This document shows, piece by piece, positions 61,055 through 64,000 of a DNA stretch of 64,000 nt. A model generated the notes under the pieces. The model did not search any database. It saw nothing but the letters and a program-made list of their open reading frames with translations, and was not told the DNA's origin. Origin of the DNA: Marinomonas flavescens. Its GTDB lineage: Bacteria; Pseudomonadota; Gammaproteobacteria; Pseudomonadales; Marinomonadaceae. The stretch is taken from positions 1-64,000 of the forward strand of contig NZ_SJSB01000015.1 in the NCBI RefSeq assembly GCF_004352835.1. The letters are read 5' to 3'. The position numbers were made by a program, and so were the translations under genes. Position 1 is the stretch's first letter. Every line of letters begins with the position of its first letter.

Positions 61055-63514
61055 TTAAAAATCCCGCAATAGAAGCATTGGCGGCACTTTTAACACAGTT
61101 CGACTGGCGAATACACCTATGCTTGTTATCAGCAGCACCCCAATAATAGGACCTAGCGCCCAAAGCAAAGGGTGCCAGCTCGCTTCCGTCTTAAATACAA
61201 ACGTTTGCACACCATATAAAGAAGCTTCAGCACCTATCGCAGCAATGATGCCTGAGAACAACCCTAGAAAGCCAAATTCTACTATTAAGGCTTGTCTTAC
61301 CAGTGATGCTCTTGCACCAAGCACTCTTAGTAACGCGCCTTCTTCGCGGCGCTCTTCAAGCGTAGAACCAATACTAGCAATCAGAACCAAAGCCCCAGCC
61401 GCTAGAATGCAAAGCAAAACCAATTGAATAGCTTGGGAAAGCTGCCCAATGATAGTTTGAATCTGTTTGACTAAATCACCAACGTTCAAAATAGATACCG
61501 TCGGATAACCAGACATGGCTTTATAAAACGCCTGCTCTTGACCCGCTTTAATGAAAAAACTGCTGACAAAGTTTGCTGGGTAATGCGACAGTAATTGCTT
61601 GGGCACAATGACATAGAAGTTAGGACGCATACTCCCCCAATCGACCGTTCGGATCGAGGTTACTGGTAAGGTATAACTAATACCGCCAATATTAAGCGTC
61701 AGCTTATCTCCTATTGTGATGCCAGCTTCTTTTGCCCTTTCTTGCTCTAAAGAAATGCCGTTTGCATGAAAATCTCCCGCGACGACTTTATTTCCCTCTC
61801 CTACTTGGTCAGCCCAAGTGAGGTTCATTTCTCGTTCAAAAAGTTCTGGCTCAGATTTTCCTTCAGGATAAAGCTTTTCGATACGGTCATTATTCACCTT
61901 AGTAATGCGGCCTCTCACCATAGGAAACCAACTAGAAGACGTAAGACCTAATTGTTGGGAGATGTCATTAATACCTTCCACTTGATTGGCTTGAACATTA
62001 AACAAATAGTGGTTAGGTGCATCTTTAGGGAGTTGAGCTTGCCAATCAGATACCAGACTGGTTTTTATGCCCACCAAGATAAGTCCTAACATAATGATCA
62101 GCGTAAACACCAATAACTGAAATAAATTGGGCGTTAATCGGCGGTAAAGAGACGCCAAACCAATTTGCCAACCACTAGTGGCGCCAGAAGTGGCTAATCG
62201 CCCTAGCTTGAACATGACCCAACCAAGAATGGAGACGACCAATCCAACACCGCCGATTGCCAGTGTCATGATGCTAGGCAACATAAAACCTTGGGTATAA
62301 AGGCACATTAGTCCGTATAACCCAATAAAACCAACAACGTAAATTGCTAATGCATTTTTTTCCACACGAGCCGCAGGTTGTAAAACAGAAAGCGGCGATA
62401 TCTGAATAAGTCTAATAATAAGTGGTAAACAAAAAGCAATTAAAGAAATAAAACCGGTGGCAATTCCCAGCCAAAGTTTACTCACTGAAGGCTCTGGCAA
62501 AGTGGTTGTCATCAAACTGGAAAGCAGTGAGGAAATGCCTTCCTGTATTAACCAACCACCGACTATTCCCCCCAAAGCCCCAATCACAAAAAGAAACAGC
62601 AGTTGTAACAAAAACAATTTAGCCAGTACTCGCGGTGTTGCCCCGAGGGTTTTTAACACGGCTACCTGCATTAGGTGACGCTTCACAAATCGTGATGAAG
62701 CCAACGCCATGGCGACACCCGATAACACAACCGCCAAGGTTCCGGCTAATAGTAGAAATGACTCTGCTTTATCAATTGTCTGGCCGATACGTTGACCTTT
62801 TTGTTTCGGTGTTTGCCAACGTTGGCCGTCTTTTAGTTGCGGTTGAATCCAAGTTTCATACTGATTAAGTTTGTCCCTGTTGCCGGCTAGCATCAAAGAA
62901 TAGCGAACTCGACTACCAGGAATGATCACATTCGTTGCCGCCACATCGGCCACATTCATAACTGCGCGAGGCGATATCGCAAACGCAGAAGTACTAGAAC
63001 CAGGGTCAAGGACAAGATATTTCGATACAGTAAGTTTTTTATCACCTACCTCAACTTCTTGGCCAATGTTAACGTTTAACAAACTGGCTAATCGAGATGA
63101 TAGCCATATTTGACCTTGCTGAGGTGACTGACTAGAAGCAAACCCTTTGGCAAATATTTGAGTGTCTACCAAAAATGAACCTTTCAAAGGATAGGTATCG
63201 CTCACCGCGCTAATTTGAGAAAGCTGTAATTTGTTATTAGCAAAAATCATGGTCGCAAACGAAGCACGAGAAGCTTGCTCCAAGCCTAAATCAGTAGCTT
63301 GTTGTCGCCACGCTGTCAGTATCGGTTCATCTGAACGGACTAAGCGATCAGCGGCTAATAAATTGGCGGACTCTTGTTCGAAAGACAATTGCAGTCTATC
63401 TACAAACAAACTAATTGACGTTACGGTACCAACAGAAATAATGAGCGCTACGATTAACGTAATGACCTCGCTGCTTCTCATTTCTCTGAAAATAAAGCGC
63501 AGGGCAAAATTCAT
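61055..63514 (-). CDS. ABC transporter permease, YbbP-like
   Basis: An 819-residue FtsX/MacB-type permease with a first membrane segment (about 17-40), a large periplasmic part, a middle block of membrane segments (about 250-480), a second periplasmic part and a terminal group of three segments. Two FtsX domains (GVAMALASSRFVKRHLMQVA; LEERREEGALLRVLGA) are typical of YbbP. The ATPase gene (63511, cut by the window) overlaps it by four bases. In E. coli YbbA-YbbP sits near tesA; function is uncertain. Confidence 0.88.
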   Translation of the reverse strand: MNFALRFIFREMRSSEVITLIVALIISVGTVTSISLFVDRLQLSFEQESANLLAADRLVRSDEPILTAWRQQATDLGLEQASRASFATMIFANNKLQLSQISAVSDTYPLKGSFLVDTQIFAKGFASSQSPQQGQIWLSSRLASLLNVNIGQEVEVGDKKLTVSKYLVLDPGSSTSAFAISPRAVMNVADVAATNVIIPGSRVRYSLMLAGNRDKLNQYETWIQPQLKDGQRWQTPKQKGQRIGQTIDKAESFLLLAGTLAVVLSGVAMALASSRFVKRHLMQVAVLKTLGATPRVLAKLFLLQLLFLFVIGALGGIVGGWLIQEGISSLLSSLMTTTLPEPSVSKLWLGIATGFISLIAFCLPLIIRLIQISPLSVLQPAARVEKNALAIYVVGFIGLYGLMCLYTQGFMLPSIMTLAIGGVGLVVSILGWVMFKLGRLATSGATSGWQIGLASLYRRLTPNLFQLLVFTLIIMLGLILVGIKTSLVSDWQAQLPKDAPNHYLFNVQANQVEGINDISQQLGLTSSSWFPMVRGRITKVNNDRIEKLYPEGKSEPELFEREMNLTWADQVGEGNKVVAGDFHANGISLEQERAKEAGITIGDKLTLNIGGISYTLPVTSIRTVDWGSMRPNFYVIVPKQLLSHYPANFVSSFFIKAGQEQAFYKAMSGYPTVSILNVGDLVKQIQTIIGQLSQAIQLVLLCILAAGALVLIASIGSTLEERREEGALLRVLGARASLVRQALIVEFGFLGLFSGIIAAIGAEASLYGVQTFVFKTEASWHPLLWALGPIIGVLLITSIGVFASRTVLKVPPMLLLRDF

Positions 63515-64000
63515 AGAGAACCTTCCTTGAGCTGTCCCGCGGACATAATAAGTTGGCGATCACACATACTGGCGAGTTTATTATCATGGGTTACCATGAT
63601 AAGTGTGGTGCCTTGAGACCGATTTAGGTCAAACAATAAATTGATAATCGTTTTTCCGTTTTCTTCATCAAGATTCCCCGTGGGTTCATCAGCAAACAGT
63701 ATTTTAGGTTCAGAGGCAAAAGCGCGCGCAATGGCCACTCTTTGTTGCTCACCACCAGAAAGTTGTCGAGGGTAATGCGTTAAACGATGAGATAAGCCAA
63801 CCTGCTCTAGCAGTCGCTCTGCTTTTTGACGAGCCTGTTTGTCGCCTTTTAACTCTGCAGGCAACATTACATTTTCAATGGCTTCTAAACTTGGTAAAAG
63901 ATGAAAAGACTGAAAAATAAACCCAACGTACTCACCACGCAGTAACGCACGTTTTTCTTCACTTAATGACGTCAAGGAATGGTTATAAAGCGTAATATCG
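63511..64000 (-). CDS. ABC transporter ATP-binding protein, YbbA-like (partial)
   Basis: C-terminal 162 codons of a LolD/MacB-type ATPase; the N-terminal part with Walker A lies beyond the window edge, and the frame stays open to 64000. Q-loop GFIFQSFHLLPSLEAIENV, signature LSGGEQQRVAIARA, Walker B ILFADEPTGNLDEE and the H-loop VTHD are visible. The stop overlaps the permease start (ATGA), so the pair is translationally coupled. Confidence 0.9.
   Translation of the reverse strand, partial: DITLYNHSLTSLSEEKRALLRGEYVGFIFQSFHLLPSLEAIENVMLPAELKGDKQARQKAERLLEQVGLSHRLTHYPRQLSGGEQQRVAIARAFASEPKILFADEPTGNLDEENGKTIINLLFDLNRSQGTTLIMVTHDNKLASMCDRQLIMSAGQLKEGSL

Noticed and set aside
1-64000. Search for CRISPR arrays, insertion sequences, integrases and prophage genes
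   Set aside because: No regularly spaced repeats, transposase-like proteins, terminal inverted repeats or phage structural genes were seen, even near the tRNA genes where integration is common.

Overview
The window is a contiguous piece of a gammaproteobacterial chromosome. It is moderately AT-rich, and its gene content and order (pabC-mltG-tmk-holB-tatD, prmB-aroC, hemN next to fnr, a YfaZ-type barrel, CheV, polymerase II) suggest an Oceanospirillales bacterium, most likely Marinomonas-like. The genus is an inference from remembered gene neighbourhoods, not from a database search. Coding density is high, and I see no rRNA, insertion sequence, integrase, CRISPR array or prophage.

Layout. 11-369: tRNA-Gly and two nearly identical tRNA-Glu genes. 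706-4957: the pabC-mltG-tmk-holB-ycfH operon. 5153-10897: a Lon-like protease, a chemoreceptor, a cytochrome b562-like protein and a basic unknown protein. 10987-15684: an AraC-type regulator, an acyl-CoA dehydrogenase and ETF:ubiquinone oxidoreductase, a route from acyl-CoA oxidation into the quinone pool; a type II NADH dehydrogenase follows. 17833-21571: a copper/heavy-metal operon (MerR-type regulator, CopA, a 27-residue membrane peptide and a small HMA-like protein). 21730-26362: an MFS exporter, a second chemoreceptor, and a YHS protein divergent from an AraC regulator. 26536-32715, mostly minus strand: YjjG, YjjX, chorismate synthase, PrmB, a KfrA-like protein, SppA and a HAD phosphatase. 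32784-42995: MaoC hydratase, CBS protein, TusA, HemN, FNR, Apt, YfaZ, TtcA, SprT, RecQ and a UPF0149 protein.

43097-50783 is the most unusual part: seven minus-strand genes with very short gaps (CbiX-like chelatase, JetA/MksF, JetB/MksE, JetC/MksB, BolA, a STAS protein and a REC-PP2C phosphatase). The three central genes form a Wadjet/Mks-type SMC complex, but no JetD/MksG nuclease lies beside them. The REC domain carries Glu where the phosphorylated Asp should be. 50980-64000 holds an epimerase-like protein, a triple zinc-finger protein, an 11-residue-repeat secreted protein, a HAD hydrolase, ferrochelatase, a TauE/SafE permease, CheV divergent from a degenerate EAL-HDOD protein, TatD, DNA polymerase II and a YbbAP-type ABC transporter cut by the window edge.

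Themes. Oxygen and haem are linked through FNR, HemN with an FNR box, ferrochelatase, a b562-like protein and NDH-2. Metal handling appears in the copper operon, YHS protein and CbiX. Signalling includes two chemoreceptors, CheV, EAL-HDOD and a partner-switch pair. Genome maintenance includes RecQ, Pol II and the Mks/Wadjet complex.
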